A DNA stretch of 64,000 nt, taken from contig NZ_CP032686.1 in assembly GCF_003627795.1 (NCBI RefSeq), positions 434,001 to 498,000 of the forward strand, given 5' to 3'. Under the pieces are notes generated by a model. It did not search any database and was not told the DNA's origin. It saw nothing but the letters and a program-made list of their open reading frames with translations. Positions 18,280-27,044 of this stretch are shown here, piece by piece. Position numbers and translations under genes: made by a program. Positions within the stretch are counted from its first letter, which is position 1, and every line of letters starts with the position of its first letter. The stretch is from Rhizobium sp. CCGE531. GTDB lineage: Bacteria > Pseudomonadota > Alphaproteobacteria > Rhizobiales > Rhizobiaceae.

Positions 18280-19902
18280 TCAATGCGCGCCACCGCCGGA
18301 AAGCTGACCGGGTTTCTTGAGAAGCAGGCTGGCGACGAGCGCAACGACCAGTGTGACGCCGAGCAGGAAGAACGTGTCGCTGAAAGCCATGATGTTGGCC
18401 TGCTTGCGAAGGCCGGCGGCGATGGCGACGATCGCCTTGTGCGTCGCAAGCGCCTGGTCGCTGATCCCGTGGTTCATGAAGTAATTGGTGAGATTGGTGA
18501 CGCGAGCGCGGGTAGCTTCTTCGAACACCGAGACCGAATTCGTGAGGATGTTGGAGTGGAACTGCTCGCGCTTGGTGAGGAAGGTCTGCAGCGCCGCAAT
18601 GCCGACCGCGCCGCCGAGATTGCGCATCATGTTGAAGAGCGCGGAAGCGGAGCCGGCATTTTCCTGCTCGATGCCGGCGGTCGCGATTGCCGTCAGCGGT
18701 GTGAAGGCGAGCGCCTGGCCGACGGCACGCACGATATTCGGCCAGAAGAGCTGATCGCTGGCATAGTTGCTCGTCATGTAGATATTCATGAAGTTCGAAG
18801 CGGCAAAGAGTGCAAAGCCGACGATGATCAGCAGCCGGGCATCGATGCGCTTCATCAGCCGCGGCACCAGCGGGATCAAGATCAGCTGTGGAATGCCGGT
18901 CCAGGCAAGCACCATGCCGATCTGCTCGGAATTGTAGCCCTGGATGCGCGTCAGATAGATCGGCAGGATGAAAACCGAGCCATAAAGGGCGACGCCCATC
19001 AGGAAGTTGGCGACGATGCCGAAGCCGAAATTGCGGCGCACCAGCAGGCGCAGGTTGAGGAGCGGATGGGCAGCACGGAGTTCGATGACCAGAAAGAGCG
19101 TCAAGGAGACAGCGGCAATGACGGAGAGACGGACGATGAAGGGTGAACCGAACCAGTCGTCCTTGTTGCCTTCTTCGAGCACGGTCTGCAGCGCGGCTAG
19201 GCCAACCGCCATGGTGATGATGCCGGGCCAGTCGCCCTTGGCGAGCAGCGAAAGGTTCATCGGGGCGCGCTCGAGCGAGACCCAGAGCATGCCGACCATC
19301 AGAATGCCGGGCACGAGATTGACATAGAAGATGTATTCCCAGCCCCAGTTTTCGGTAAGATAGCCGCCGATGGTCGGGCCGATGGCCGGCGCGAAGGTCG
19401 CGGAAAGGGCAAAGAGGGCAAGGCCCATCGGTTGCTTGGGCTTCGGCAGCAGCGTGATGATGATGGTGAAGGCCATCGGGATCAGCACGCCGCCGGAAAA
19501 GCCCTGTATGGCGCGCAGGATGATCATCTGCTGCAGGTTTGCGGCAAAGGCGCAGGCGACCGAGAAGACGAGAAAGAGGATGGCATTGGTCAGCAGATAT
19601 TTGCGGACCGAAAAGACGCGCGCCAGCCAGGCGCTGAGCGGAATGACGACGATCTCGGCGATCAGGTAGGAGGTCGAGATCCAGCCGCCGTCATCCGTTC
19701 CGGCACCGATCGCGCCCTGGATATCCGCGAGCGACGCATTGACGATCTGGATGTTCAGGACGGCCATGAAGGCGCCAAGCGTGGAGCCGACCACGGCGAT
19801 CCACATGCGCAGCGGGCTCATGGCGGGCCGCGCGGACAAAGCGGGGACAGCGCTCGCTGATGCGGCGGAATTGTTGTTTGCGGCGAACTGAAGGGTGGTC
19901 AC
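18280..19902 (-). CDS. DHA2-family MFS efflux pump, EmrB-like
   Basis: Protein of 540 residues with about fourteen membrane segments. It opens the core with VVGSTLGAFMAVLNIQIVNA, has the SYLIAEIVVIPLSAWLARVF motif-A region and the family motif-C stretch near ATFAPAIGPTIGGYL. Together with the membrane fusion protein upstream it should form an EmrAB-type pump that uses proton motive force to export hydrophobic drugs or plant compounds. It lies 77 bp after the EmrA-like gene; the cyclase gene follows after 30 bp. Confidence 0.9.
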   Translation of the reverse strand: MTTLQFAANNNSAASASAVPALSARPAMSPLRMWIAVVGSTLGAFMAVLNIQIVNASLADIQGAIGAGTDDGGWISTSYLIAEIVVIPLSAWLARVFSVRKYLLTNAILFLVFSVACAFAANLQQMIILRAIQGFSGGVLIPMAFTIIITLLPKPKQPMGLALFALSATFAPAIGPTIGGYLTENWGWEYIFYVNLVPGILMVGMLWVSLERAPMNLSLLAKGDWPGIITMAVGLAALQTVLEEGNKDDWFGSPFIVRLSVIAAVSLTLFLVIELRAAHPLLNLRLLVRRNFGFGIVANFLMGVALYGSVFILPIYLTRIQGYNSEQIGMVLAWTGIPQLILIPLVPRLMKRIDARLLIIVGFALFAASNFMNIYMTSNYASDQLFWPNIVRAVGQALAFTPLTAIATAGIEQENAGSASALFNMMRNLGGAVGIAALQTFLTKREQFHSNILTNSVSVFEEATRARVTNLTNYFMNHGISDQALATHKAIVAIAAGLRKQANIMAFSDTFFLLGVTLVVALVASLLLKKPGQLSGGGAH

Positions 19903-19979
19903 GATGTTTCTCCGTCCGGCTGATGCCGGAACAATCTCATGACAGTGTTGAGGTGATAATCGACAAGGAACGGGAAGGA

Positions 19980-21206
19980 TTACCCAGCGTCGTTGGATAA
20001 TTTCTCGGCATTGGCCGTCGAGGTCTGGACCGCCTTGGTATCGATTTCAGGTTCGACGGACATGCCGGAGCGCAGCAGTCCCGCCAGGTGTTCGTCATCG
20101 ATGACGATCTTCACCGGGATGCGCTGGACGATCTTGGTAAAATTGCCCGTCGCATTGTCCGGCGGCAGCAGCGAGAACTCCAGCCCGCTTGCCGGCGAGA
20201 CGCTATCGACGTGCCCCTTGATGGAGACATCCGGGAAGCTGTCCACCTTGATCTCGACCGATTGGCCGGGGCGCACGTAGGTCAGCTGCGTTTCCTTGAA
20301 ATTCGCGACGACATAGACCGAGTGCAGCGGCACCACCGCCATCAGCTGCGTGCCCGAGGTGACGTATTGCCCGACGCGGATCGAGCGGGCGCCGACCGTG
20401 CCATCGACGGCCGCGACGATATTCGTATAGGACAGGTTGAGTTCCGCCTGTTGGACTGAAGCCGCGGCACGGTCGCGCTGGGCGACTGCCTGATCGCGCT
20501 GTGTCTGCAGCACCGGCACCTTGTTCTGGGCTGCAACGACAGCGGCCCGATCGCGTTCGACGGCGGCGGCTGCCTGCTTGCTGGCCGATTGCGTCTCTTC
20601 GGCACGCGATTGGGTGCCGACGCCGTTGGTGATCAACCGTGCCGACCGCGCGGCGTCCGAGACCGCATAGTTCAGGGAAGCCTTCGAAGAATCGACCGTT
20701 GCCTCGGCCTGCGCGATCAGCGATTGCTGCAGCAGGATCTGCGCGTCCATATTGGCAATCGCCGCATCGGCAGCCTTGAGATCCGCCTTCGCCTGGGAAA
20801 GAGCTGCCTGGAAATCGCGATCGTCGATGCGGGCAAGCACCTGGCCGACCTTGACCATGTCATTGTCGCTGACCAGCACTTGCCTGATGTAGCCGGCGAC
20901 CTTCGGCGCGATCGTCGTGTAGTCCGCCTTCACATAGGCGTCGTCGGTCGATTCGATGAAGCGTCCGACCGTCCAGTAGCGATAGCCGAAATCGGCGCCA
21001 AAGGCGACGCCGGCCAGCAGAGCGGCAACAAGCACGCCGCGCTTGACCAGCTTGCGGCCAGCCTTGGGGGTAACGGCAGTGGCAGGCGCGCCGACCACCG
21101 GGCCTTGCGGCGCCTCGGCGGCTGGAGACTTTGCCACTTCGCCGGCCGGTGCGGCATCGGCTTGGCTTGCGTTTCTGAACGCCTCGTTGCGTGGTAGTTC
21201 GACCAT
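19980..21206 (-). CDS. HlyD/EmrA-family membrane fusion protein
   Basis: Protein of 408 residues. A single membrane segment (GVLVAALLAGVAFGADFGY, near residues 57-75) follows a cytoplasmic Ala/Pro-rich tail. The biotinyl-lipoyl half motifs flank a long helical hairpin rich in Ala, Gln and Arg (coiled coil). It spans the periplasm and couples the EmrB-like pump to an outer-membrane channel. First gene of a three-gene operon, divergent from a LysR regulator 138 bp away. Confidence 0.89.
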   Translation of the reverse strand: MVELPRNEAFRNASQADAAPAGEVAKSPAAEAPQGPVVGAPATAVTPKAGRKLVKRGVLVAALLAGVAFGADFGYRYWTVGRFIESTDDAYVKADYTTIAPKVAGYIRQVLVSDNDMVKVGQVLARIDDRDFQAALSQAKADLKAADAAIANMDAQILLQQSLIAQAEATVDSSKASLNYAVSDAARSARLITNGVGTQSRAEETQSASKQAAAAVERDRAAVVAAQNKVPVLQTQRDQAVAQRDRAAASVQQAELNLSYTNIVAAVDGTVGARSIRVGQYVTSGTQLMAVVPLHSVYVVANFKETQLTYVRPGQSVEIKVDSFPDVSIKGHVDSVSPASGLEFSLLPPDNATGNFTKIVQRIPVKIVIDDEHLAGLLRSGMSVEPEIDTKAVQTSTANAEKLSNDAG

Positions 21207-21344
21207 TGTCCGTTTCCTTCAGCATCGAGCCCGTTTGCATGGGCGCCTTTTTTGATGCGATGAAGATGCGTCCGAACGGTCCTTCTGATAATCTCCTCAA
21301 ATCTTGAAGGATCATCAACTCACAGCGGATAATCCGAGGACCCT

Positions 21345-22247
21345 ATGGATCGGCTGACCAGCCTGATAGTCTTTGGCCGGGTGGTGGATTGCGGCGGTTT
21401 TTCCGCAGCCGCCCGCCGGCTCAACATGTCCGTCACCATGGTGGGCAACCATGTGCAATCACTGGAAGAGCGCCTCGGCGTGCGGCTCCTCAACCGCACG
21501 ACGCGCAGGGTCAGCCTGACGGAGACAGGCAAATACTATTATGAGCGCTCCTCGCAGATTCTCGCCGATCTCGAGGAAGCCGATCGGGCGGCAGGTGCTC
21601 TCAGCTCCATGCCGCGCGGTACGCTGAAGATCTATACAAGCGGCGCCATCGTCCGCTTCCTGCTTCCCGTCGTCAACGAATTCATGACACAGTACCCGGC
21701 GATCTCGCTCGACTTCAACGCCGGCGAGCGCTCGATCGATATGATCGAGGAGGGCTACGATCTGATGATCCGCACCTTGCCATCATCGGAATCGACACTT
21801 GTCGCACGCAAGCTTACGCCCTGGCGCCACATGCTCGTCTGCTCGCCCGAATATCGCGACACGCATCCCTTGCCGAAAGTGCCGGCCGATCTCGTGGCGC
21901 ATAATTGCCTGCAATATACCCACTATCCCTATGGCGACGAATGGCGTTTCGAGGATGCCGATGGCAAGCAGCAAGGCGTCAAGATCTCGGGCAATGTCGT
22001 CTCCAACAGCGCCGAGACTTTGCGGTATCTCCTGGCCAGCGGGCAGGGCATCTTCCTTGCCCCGAGCTTCATCGTCTTCGAAGATGTCGCCGCCGGACGC
22101 CTCGTGCGCGCCATGCCCGACTATCGCGCCGTGGAATTCACGATCAGCGCGATCTATCCGAACCGCAGTCACCTGCCGACAAAGGTGCGACTGTTCATCG
22201 ACCTTCTGGCGGAGCGCTTCATCGAACACCGCAAATGGATGACCTGA
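21345..22247 (+). CDS. LysR-family regulator of the efflux operon
   Basis: Protein of 300 residues. MDRLTSLIVFGRVVDCGGFS is followed by AAARRLNMSVTMVGNHVQSL, a standard LysR helix-turn-helix, with a C-terminal effector domain. The start at 21345 is typical for the family. It is divergent from emrAB-like genes, and the 138-bp gap should contain its operator. It probably activates the pump in response to an exported aromatic compound. Confidence 0.87.
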   Translation: MDRLTSLIVFGRVVDCGGFSAAARRLNMSVTMVGNHVQSLEERLGVRLLNRTTRRVSLTETGKYYYERSSQILADLEEADRAAGALSSMPRGTLKIYTSGAIVRFLLPVVNEFMTQYPAISLDFNAGERSIDMIEEGYDLMIRTLPSSESTLVARKLTPWRHMLVCSPEYRDTHPLPKVPADLVAHNCLQYTHYPYGDEWRFEDADGKQQGVKISGNVVSNSAETLRYLLASGQGIFLAPSFIVFEDVAAGRLVRAMPDYRAVEFTISAIYPNRSHLPTKVRLFIDLLAERFIEHRKWMT

Positions 22248-22373
22248 GCGGGTTATGTTTCAAACTGCGCTCAATACGCTAATAGCTGGATTGTTGCTTG
22301 CTGGCGGCAACTGACGCCGATATGTCTGGCCCGCACAAGCGGGATACGGCATTCAGTTTACATTTGACGAAAT

Positions 22374-22385
22374 AAGGATATCCTT
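22374..22385. promoter_or_regulatory. AAGGATATCCTT palindrome before the Rrf2 gene
   Basis: A perfect 12-bp palindrome, AAGGATATCCTT, sits 46 bp before the Rrf2 start. The AAGGATAT half recurs in the dyad before the AhpD-like gene (26933-26951), which suggests one Rrf2 regulon with autoregulation. Confidence 0.5.
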
Positions 22386-22431
22386 TGTCCTTGATAGAGG
22401 CCAACTCATATCGGCCCCGCGGAATGAATTT

Positions 22432-22920
22432 ATGATCTTGAAAAGCCAAGTCGAATGGGCGCTTCACTGCTGCGCCATTCTGGCCGGTCTGCCCGACGGC
22501 CGTTATCTCTCCACCAAAGCACTGGCCGAATTCCATGGACTTCCCAAGGAATATCTATCCAAGGCTCTGCAAGGCCTGTCGCAGGCGGGGCTTGTCGATA
22601 CGTCCCTCGGCCCGTCGGGCGGCTACCGGCTGGCGAAACCGCCGGCCGAACTGACCTTTCTCGAGATCGTCGAGGCCGTCGAGGGCCGGCAGCGCACGTT
22701 TGTCTGTAGCAACATCCGGGCCAATAATCCTTGCCGGCCGAAGGACCATTGCGAAAGTAGCCCATGCGCTGTCGCGCGCATCATGTGGGAGGCCGACGAA
22801 GCCTGGCGGGCAAAATTGCGCGGGGTCAGGCTGTCGGATCTCGTCGGCATCCTGTCGCGGGAAGTCGCGCCGGAAGTTTGGAAGAGCTCCTTCGAATGGG
22901 TGCTAGAGCGTGCCGGATGA
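22432..22920 (+). CDS. Rrf2-family transcriptional regulator
   Basis: Protein of 162 residues beginning MILKSQVEWALHCCAILAGL. The winged helix LSTKALAEFHGLPKEYLSKA and the wing GPSGGYRLAKP are typical. Cys92, Cys101, Cys107 and Cys112 form a cluster of the sort that binds an Fe-S centre or senses oxidants in IscR/NsrR relatives. Its 3' end overlaps the opposing MscS gene by 18 bp. Likely a redox-responsive repressor of the operon at 22903-26915, whose promoter shares its upstream palindrome half-site. Confidence 0.86.
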   Translation: MILKSQVEWALHCCAILAGLPDGRYLSTKALAEFHGLPKEYLSKALQGLSQAGLVDTSLGPSGGYRLAKPPAELTFLEIVEAVEGRQRTFVCSNIRANNPCRPKDHCESSPCAVARIMWEADEAWRAKLRGVRLSDLVGILSREVAPEVWKSSFEWVLERAG

Positions 22921-24036
22921 AAGTTGCCTGACAACCGCCGCGGCGGGGTCGGCACCCTCGGTGGGCGGCATGCAGAAAAAGCTTTGTTCCGGCATCGCCA
23001 ATGCGAGGCCATTCGTCTTGCAGTGCTGATAGACCAGATCGATGATCTCGTTTTGCGCTGGCGTGCGGGTGGCTGCGCTCGCCACGCGGAACTGCAATTC
23101 GATCTCGATGGCAATTGCGTCGATTGTCTTGAGCGCGATGGCTGGCGGTGGGTTCTTGACGATCCGTTCGCAGTCCTGCAGCGCGATGAGCATAATCTCC
23201 TCGACGACGTGCGGCCTGTGGGTCGCAGCAATCCGGATCGTCAGTGCAACCAGATGCGACTCGTCTGGACGGCTGCGGTTTGTCACCCCCTGTTTTGCGA
23301 GGACGCTGTTGGGCAGGACGACGACGTTGTGGCCGCCGGTCAAAAGATTGGTGGAGCGCCAGTTGGTTTCCGTAACACGCCCCTCGGTGCCGTCGCTCAA
23401 TTGGATCCAGTCGCCGATGGCGTAGGCACGGCCGAGCGCGAGCGTGATGCCGGAGAAAACGTCGGCCAGGGTGTTCTGCAGCGCCAGACCGATAATGACG
23501 ACCACCACGCCCGAGGTGGCAATGAGTGGACCGACCGGCGCGCCGAAGACGAAGCCGATGACCGACAGCACCACACTGAGATAGACGACGCCGACGATGA
23601 GATCCTGGAGGAGATGCGCTTCCTGCGGCCGCCGATTGAGGGTGATGTAGATATGAACGAAGCCGATCAGCGTCCATGCAAGATGGAGCCACCAGAGAAC
23701 CCTTGCGGATTTGGCGAGCAGAATGCCGGCCTCCTGAAGTTCGGCATCGTCGAGATGGTAGGGCGAAATTCCGGCAAGCCAGAGCACGAGGCTCATGCCG
23801 GCGAAGAACAGGATCTGCACGATCAGGCGCGCGGTTGGACGGCTGCGTCCCTGGATATGCCATATGAGAATCCCGACAAGCCCGAGAAGGTTGATGAGGA
23901 CGAGCGGAAGGGAATGATGTTCGCCGAACATGAGGGGCTCACCAACGATGATTTCCAACTGGGGGAGGGGCAGGCTGAGTAGAAGGACAGCCTGGGTCGA
24001 GGCGAGTGCCTTGAGCACCCGCCCCGACCCAGCCAT
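22903..24036 (-). CDS. MscS-family mechanosensitive channel
   Basis: Protein of 377 residues with about five N-terminal hydrophobic segments. The pore and beta domain read GLALQNTLADVFSGITLALG then YAIGDWIQLSDGTEGRVTET, the MscS signature, followed by VVVLPNSVLAKQGVTN. It should open on membrane tension and release solutes. It starts 10 bp after the cupin gene stop and is the last gene of the minus-strand run. The 3' end overlaps the Rrf2 gene. Confidence 0.87.
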   Translation of the reverse strand: MAGSGRVLKALASTQAVLLLSLPLPQLEIIVGEPLMFGEHHSLPLVLINLLGLVGILIWHIQGRSRPTARLIVQILFFAGMSLVLWLAGISPYHLDDAELQEAGILLAKSARVLWWLHLAWTLIGFVHIYITLNRRPQEAHLLQDLIVGVVYLSVVLSVIGFVFGAPVGPLIATSGVVVVIIGLALQNTLADVFSGITLALGRAYAIGDWIQLSDGTEGRVTETNWRSTNLLTGGHNVVVLPNSVLAKQGVTNRSRPDESHLVALTIRIAATHRPHVVEEIMLIALQDCERIVKNPPPAIALKTIDAIAIEIELQFRVASAATRTPAQNEIIDLVYQHCKTNGLALAMPEQSFFCMPPTEGADPAAAVVRQLSSGTL

Positions 24037-24046
24037 TTCTTGCCGG

Positions 24047-24463
24047 CTATTTCTTGATCGGGAAGGTCAGTTCCTTCTGGCTGCTGTCGACGACGAAGAC
24101 CGCCAGGAGCTTGGCCGGCTTGGTCTTGCTGGCATTCTCGCTGACGCCATGGCGATCGCCCGGCATCTCGGAGAAGTTTTCACCCGCCTTGTAGACCTTG
24201 ACTGGACCGTCATTGACCTGGCTGCGGATCGCACCCTCAAGGACGGTCGCATAGATGAAGGCCGAGTTCGGATGGGTGTGGGCCGACGAGAAGCCGCCGG
24301 GGCCGTATTCGACCAGAACACCCTTCATGCTCTTGCCGGGCACATTCGGCAACTCATGCTCATAGACAAGGGTAACCTTGGCGTCCTTGTCGCCGGCATC
24401 ATGGGCGCCGGCCGAGGTGGACAAGAGAGCGGTCAGGGCAAGGACGAGGATTGGCTTGATCAT
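24047..24463 (-). CDS. Secreted cupin-domain protein
   Basis: Protein of 138 residues. A signal peptide (MIKPILVLALTALLSTSAGA) is followed by a single cupin barrel. HTHPNSAFIYATVLEG supplies two metal-binding His and a Glu; GENFSEMPGDRHGVSENAS supplies the second motif with another His. Periplasmic. The function of these small cupins is not established. It lies in a run with AhpD-like and NAD(P)H-binding genes, 62 bp after the latter. Confidence 0.8.
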   Translation of the reverse strand: MIKPILVLALTALLSTSAGAHDAGDKDAKVTLVYEHELPNVPGKSMKGVLVEYGPGGFSSAHTHPNSAFIYATVLEGAIRSQVNDGPVKVYKAGENFSEMPGDRHGVSENASKTKPAKLLAVFVVDSSQKELTFPIKK

Positions 24464-24525
24464 GTCGAAATTCCTTTCTCGAAGGTTGGACGATGCGCCG
24501 CCCGCGGCGGCACATCGTCACCGCC

Positions 24526-25278
24526 TCATTTGCGGGCGGAGGTCGCGAACCATTGCTCGAAGCTGATATGACCGAGGCGGGGATTGTTGTCGGAGACAAG
24601 CGAACCGTCCGCGAGCTTGGTGCCGAAATAGCGGGCATCGGGATCGCCCTCGACATGGCGCGCATCGCCCATGGCCTTCAGATAGCGGGCGACGAACTCG
24701 TTCATCCGGGCGCGTTCCGGGCCGGAGATTTCGATCACGCCATTAATTGGCGCCGCCGTCGCAACAGTGGCCATGGCGTCGGCGACGTCGTCGGAGGCGA
24801 TCGGCTGCACGTAACCCGTGGGCAGCCGCACGACGTTCCCGATGGTGGCGGATTGGGCGATGCCGCTCAAAAATTCCATGAACTGCGTCGAATGGACGAT
24901 CGTATAGGGAAGGCCGGATTCCCGAATGGCCTTTTCCTGGGCGACCTTGGCACGCATGTAGCCGCTGCCGGGCAGACGGTCGACGCCGATGATGGAAAGG
25001 GCGATGTGATGCTTGACGCCGGCGGCCTTCTCGGCCGCCATGAGGTTGCGGCCCGAGGTCTCGAAGAATTCGAGCACGGCCTTGTCCTCGAAGGAGGGCG
25101 AGTTTGCGAGGTCGATGACGGTGGAGGCGCCGGTGAGCGCCTCGGCCAATCCTTCGCCGGTGATAGTGTTGACGCCGGTATTCGGGGCGGCGGCAATGAC
25201 TTCATGGCCTTGCTTGCGAAGGCGGTCGGCTGTCTTCGAACCGATGAGGCCGGTTCCGCCAATGATGACGATTTTCAT
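24526..25278 (-). CDS. NAD(P)H-binding SDR-like protein
   Basis: Protein of 250 residues beginning MKIVIIGGTGLIGSKTADRL, the atypical-SDR Rossmann loop. HHIALSIIGVDRLPGSGYMRA and KVAQEKAIRESGLPYTIVHS match NmrA/YwnB-like reductases or redox sensors. The ATG at 25278 drops a 12-codon extension. It is downstream of the metallo-beta-lactamase-fold gene with a decayed AhpD-like fragment between them. Confidence 0.83.
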   Translation of the reverse strand: MKIVIIGGTGLIGSKTADRLRKQGHEVIAAAPNTGVNTITGEGLAEALTGASTVIDLANSPSFEDKAVLEFFETSGRNLMAAEKAAGVKHHIALSIIGVDRLPGSGYMRAKVAQEKAIRESGLPYTIVHSTQFMEFLSGIAQSATIGNVVRLPTGYVQPIASDDVADAMATVATAAPINGVIEISGPERARMNEFVARYLKAMGDARHVEGDPDARYFGTKLADGSLVSDNNPRLGHISFEQWFATSARK

Positions 25279-25326
25279 GAGCTTCTCCATTCGCGGCCGC
25301 TTCGCGCACCGCATTGTTCATTCGTT

Positions 25327-25437
25327 TCAGAATGGTTGGTCGTGGATCAGGGCCGTCCTATCGACGCCGTAGATCCATTCGGCCGAGCCGGGCGCGTCCA
25401 TGAAGGCTGTGCGCCGGCTCGGCTCCAGTCCATTACG
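25327..25437 (-). pseudogene. C-terminal remnant of a carboxymuconolactone-decarboxylase-like gene
   Basis: The minus strand encodes MDWSRAG, then, after a frameshift, TAFMDAPGSAEWIYGVDRTA and a stop. This parallels NAWNRAGIAFKSVPGSADKL-YGLDRAGLN at the C-terminus of the intact gene at 26436-26915. Only about 35 codons survive. It fills the gap between the SDR-like and metallo-beta-lactamase-fold genes and appears to be the end of a second, lost copy. Confidence 0.62.
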
Positions 25438-25439
25438 GC

Positions 25440-26357
25440 TTAGTAGTCCCAGAAGACCGGTACCCAGCGAAAGACGTCGCCGTCGGCAGCCACATGGCCG
25501 ACGGAGGGGAACGGCATATGGGTCGCCACCAGAAGCTCGCCGGTCTCCGCCAGCTCCCGCAAAAGACGAACGCGGACGCGGGCCGCCTCTTCCGGGTCGT
25601 GTTCGAAGCCGTTGAACCAGTCGGGGTGTTCGAACCCGACCGCGAACACGGCATCGCCAGCGAACATCAGCTGGTCTTTGCCGGATGCCACGCGGACCAC
25701 GCTATGTCCGGGGGTGTGGCCGCCGGTTCGGGAGACGACCACGCCCGGCGCCACCTCGTGCTCATCATCGAACAATCGCAGGTGGCTTTCGTATTCCTTT
25801 CTGAACTGCTTGGCGGCGGCTCGAAGCGCGTCCGGGAAGCCGGGCGGCATGGACACATGAGAGAAATCGGGCGCCTCCCAGAATTTGACCTCGGCGGCTG
25901 CCACATGGATCTTGAGGTCTGGACGCAGTCGCTCCTTCACCCCGTCGACGAGGAGCCCGCCAACGTGGTCCATATGCATGTGGGTCAGGACCACGTCGGT
26001 TACAGATCCAAGGTCGATGCCGGCGGCTTCCAGTCGCTTGATCAATTGCCCGGCCCGCGGCAGGTTCAATTCCGGGTCCAGACCCAGGCCGGCGTCGATG
26101 AGGATAGTCTGCTTGCCGCTGCGCACCACGACCACGTTCAGCGCCCAGTCGAAAGCATCCGGCGGCAGGAACATGTCGTTGAGCCAGGCCGCGCGCTCGG
26201 TCGGGTCGGCATTGTGTCCCAACATCTTGGTCGGGAGCGGCAGCACGCCGTCGCTGATCACCAAAACGTCGATTTCGCCGATCTTCACCGCGTAGCGTGA
26301 TGGAACCAGTTCGTCGGGGCCTGATTTAACGGGCTGTGCGGGATTATTCATGTTCAT
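25440..26357 (-). CDS. Metallo-beta-lactamase-fold hydrolase
   Basis: Protein of 305 residues. The metal motif VVLTHMHMDHVGG, the GGHTPGHS strand and FAGDAVFAVG are the classic MBL blocks. The DAFDWALNVVVVRSGKQTIL-IDAG entry resembles quorum-quenching lactonases and related esterases. No signal peptide is evident. It lies 78 bp downstream of the AhpD-like gene. Substrate unknown; an acyl-homoserine lactone is one possibility but not shown by the sequence. Confidence 0.84.
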   Translation of the reverse strand: MNMNNPAQPVKSGPDELVPSRYAVKIGEIDVLVISDGVLPLPTKMLGHNADPTERAAWLNDMFLPPDAFDWALNVVVVRSGKQTILIDAGLGLDPELNLPRAGQLIKRLEAAGIDLGSVTDVVLTHMHMDHVGGLLVDGVKERLRPDLKIHVAAAEVKFWEAPDFSHVSMPPGFPDALRAAAKQFRKEYESHLRLFDDEHEVAPGVVVSRTGGHTPGHSVVRVASGKDQLMFAGDAVFAVGFEHPDWFNGFEHDPEEAARVRVRLLRELAETGELLVATHMPFPSVGHVAADGDVFRWVPVFWDY

Positions 26358-26435
26358 GTCTGTCTCCTGTTGATTGTGGTCTTTGCGTCGTCCATGCTGA
26401 CGCGCATCGTTTGGTGGGCACTCAGGGAGAAAGGC

Positions 26436-26915
26436 TTAGTTGAGGCCGGCCCTGTCGAGGCCGTAGAGTTTGTCGGCCGAACCCGGCACGGACTTGAAGG
26501 CGATGCCGGCGCGGTTCCAGGCATTGATGACCATGATTGCGAAAGTCAGATCGGAAATTTCCCGCTCCGAAAGCTGGCCGCGCACACGCTCATAGAGCTC
26601 GTCGGGAATGCCGCCTTCCGCTAGCTTCGTCACGGCTTCGGTCCAGGCGAGGGCAGCGCGCTCCCGCGGGACGAAAAGGTTGGATTCGCGCCAGATGGCG
26701 ACGTGGTAGAGCCGGAGCTCGCTCTCGCCGTGGATCTTGGCTTCCTTCACATGCATGTCCAGGCAGAAGGCGCAGCCGTTGATTTGCGAGGCGCGGATCT
26801 GAACGAGATCGTGGATCTTCTGGTCGATGGCGCTGTCTTTCAGAGCCATGCTGAGATCCGACAATTTCTTGAAAAGTACCGGGGATTGCTGGGCATAGTT
26901 CACGCGTTGCGTCAT
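26436..26915 (-). CDS. AhpD-like carboxymuconolactone decarboxylase family protein
   Basis: Protein of 159 residues. Cys48-Ala-Phe-Cys51-x3-His55 within QINGCAFCLDMHVKEAKIHG is the AhpD redox motif, so an alkylhydroperoxidase-type peroxidase activity is likely. It is first in the minus-strand run AhpD-like, MBL, SDR-like, cupin, MscS and divergent from a LysR gene. Two overlapping dyads containing TATCC/GGATA lie just upstream. The set looks like an oxidative or electrophile stress response. Confidence 0.87.
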   Translation of the reverse strand: MTQRVNYAQQSPVLFKKLSDLSMALKDSAIDQKIHDLVQIRASQINGCAFCLDMHVKEAKIHGESELRLYHVAIWRESNLFVPRERAALAWTEAVTKLAEGGIPDELYERVRGQLSEREISDLTFAIMVINAWNRAGIAFKSVPGSADKLYGLDRAGLN

Positions 26916-26932
26916 GGGTCATCTCCGTTATT

Positions 26933-26968
26933 AAGGACATTTTATATCCTTATGGATAGAAAATATCC
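26933..26968. promoter_or_regulatory. Operator dyads before the AhpD-like operon
   Basis: AAGGACAT-TTT-ATATCCTT (26933-26951) is an 8-3-8 inverted repeat with one mismatch. A second symmetry, TATCC-TTAT-GGATA-GAAAA-TATCC, covers 26945-26968. The AAGGATAT half matches the palindrome before the Rrf2 gene. Rrf2 or the divergent LysR protein may bind here. Confidence 0.5.
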
Positions 26969-27044
26969 GTAATTGCTGGACAGTAAAGCCCTTCGGAATT
27001 AAGGTGGGCACATAAGGCTTATGCGGAAAAGTATGGGGGGTGGG

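Noticed and set aside
24493..25443. 316-codon plus-strand frame opposite the SDR-like gene
   Set aside because: Antisense shadow created by high G+C third positions; the minus-strand protein has clear SDR motifs.
25440..26357. Calling the MBL protein an acyl-homoserine lactonase
   Set aside because: The metal motif is shared by many MBL hydrolases; nothing in the sequence decides the substrate.
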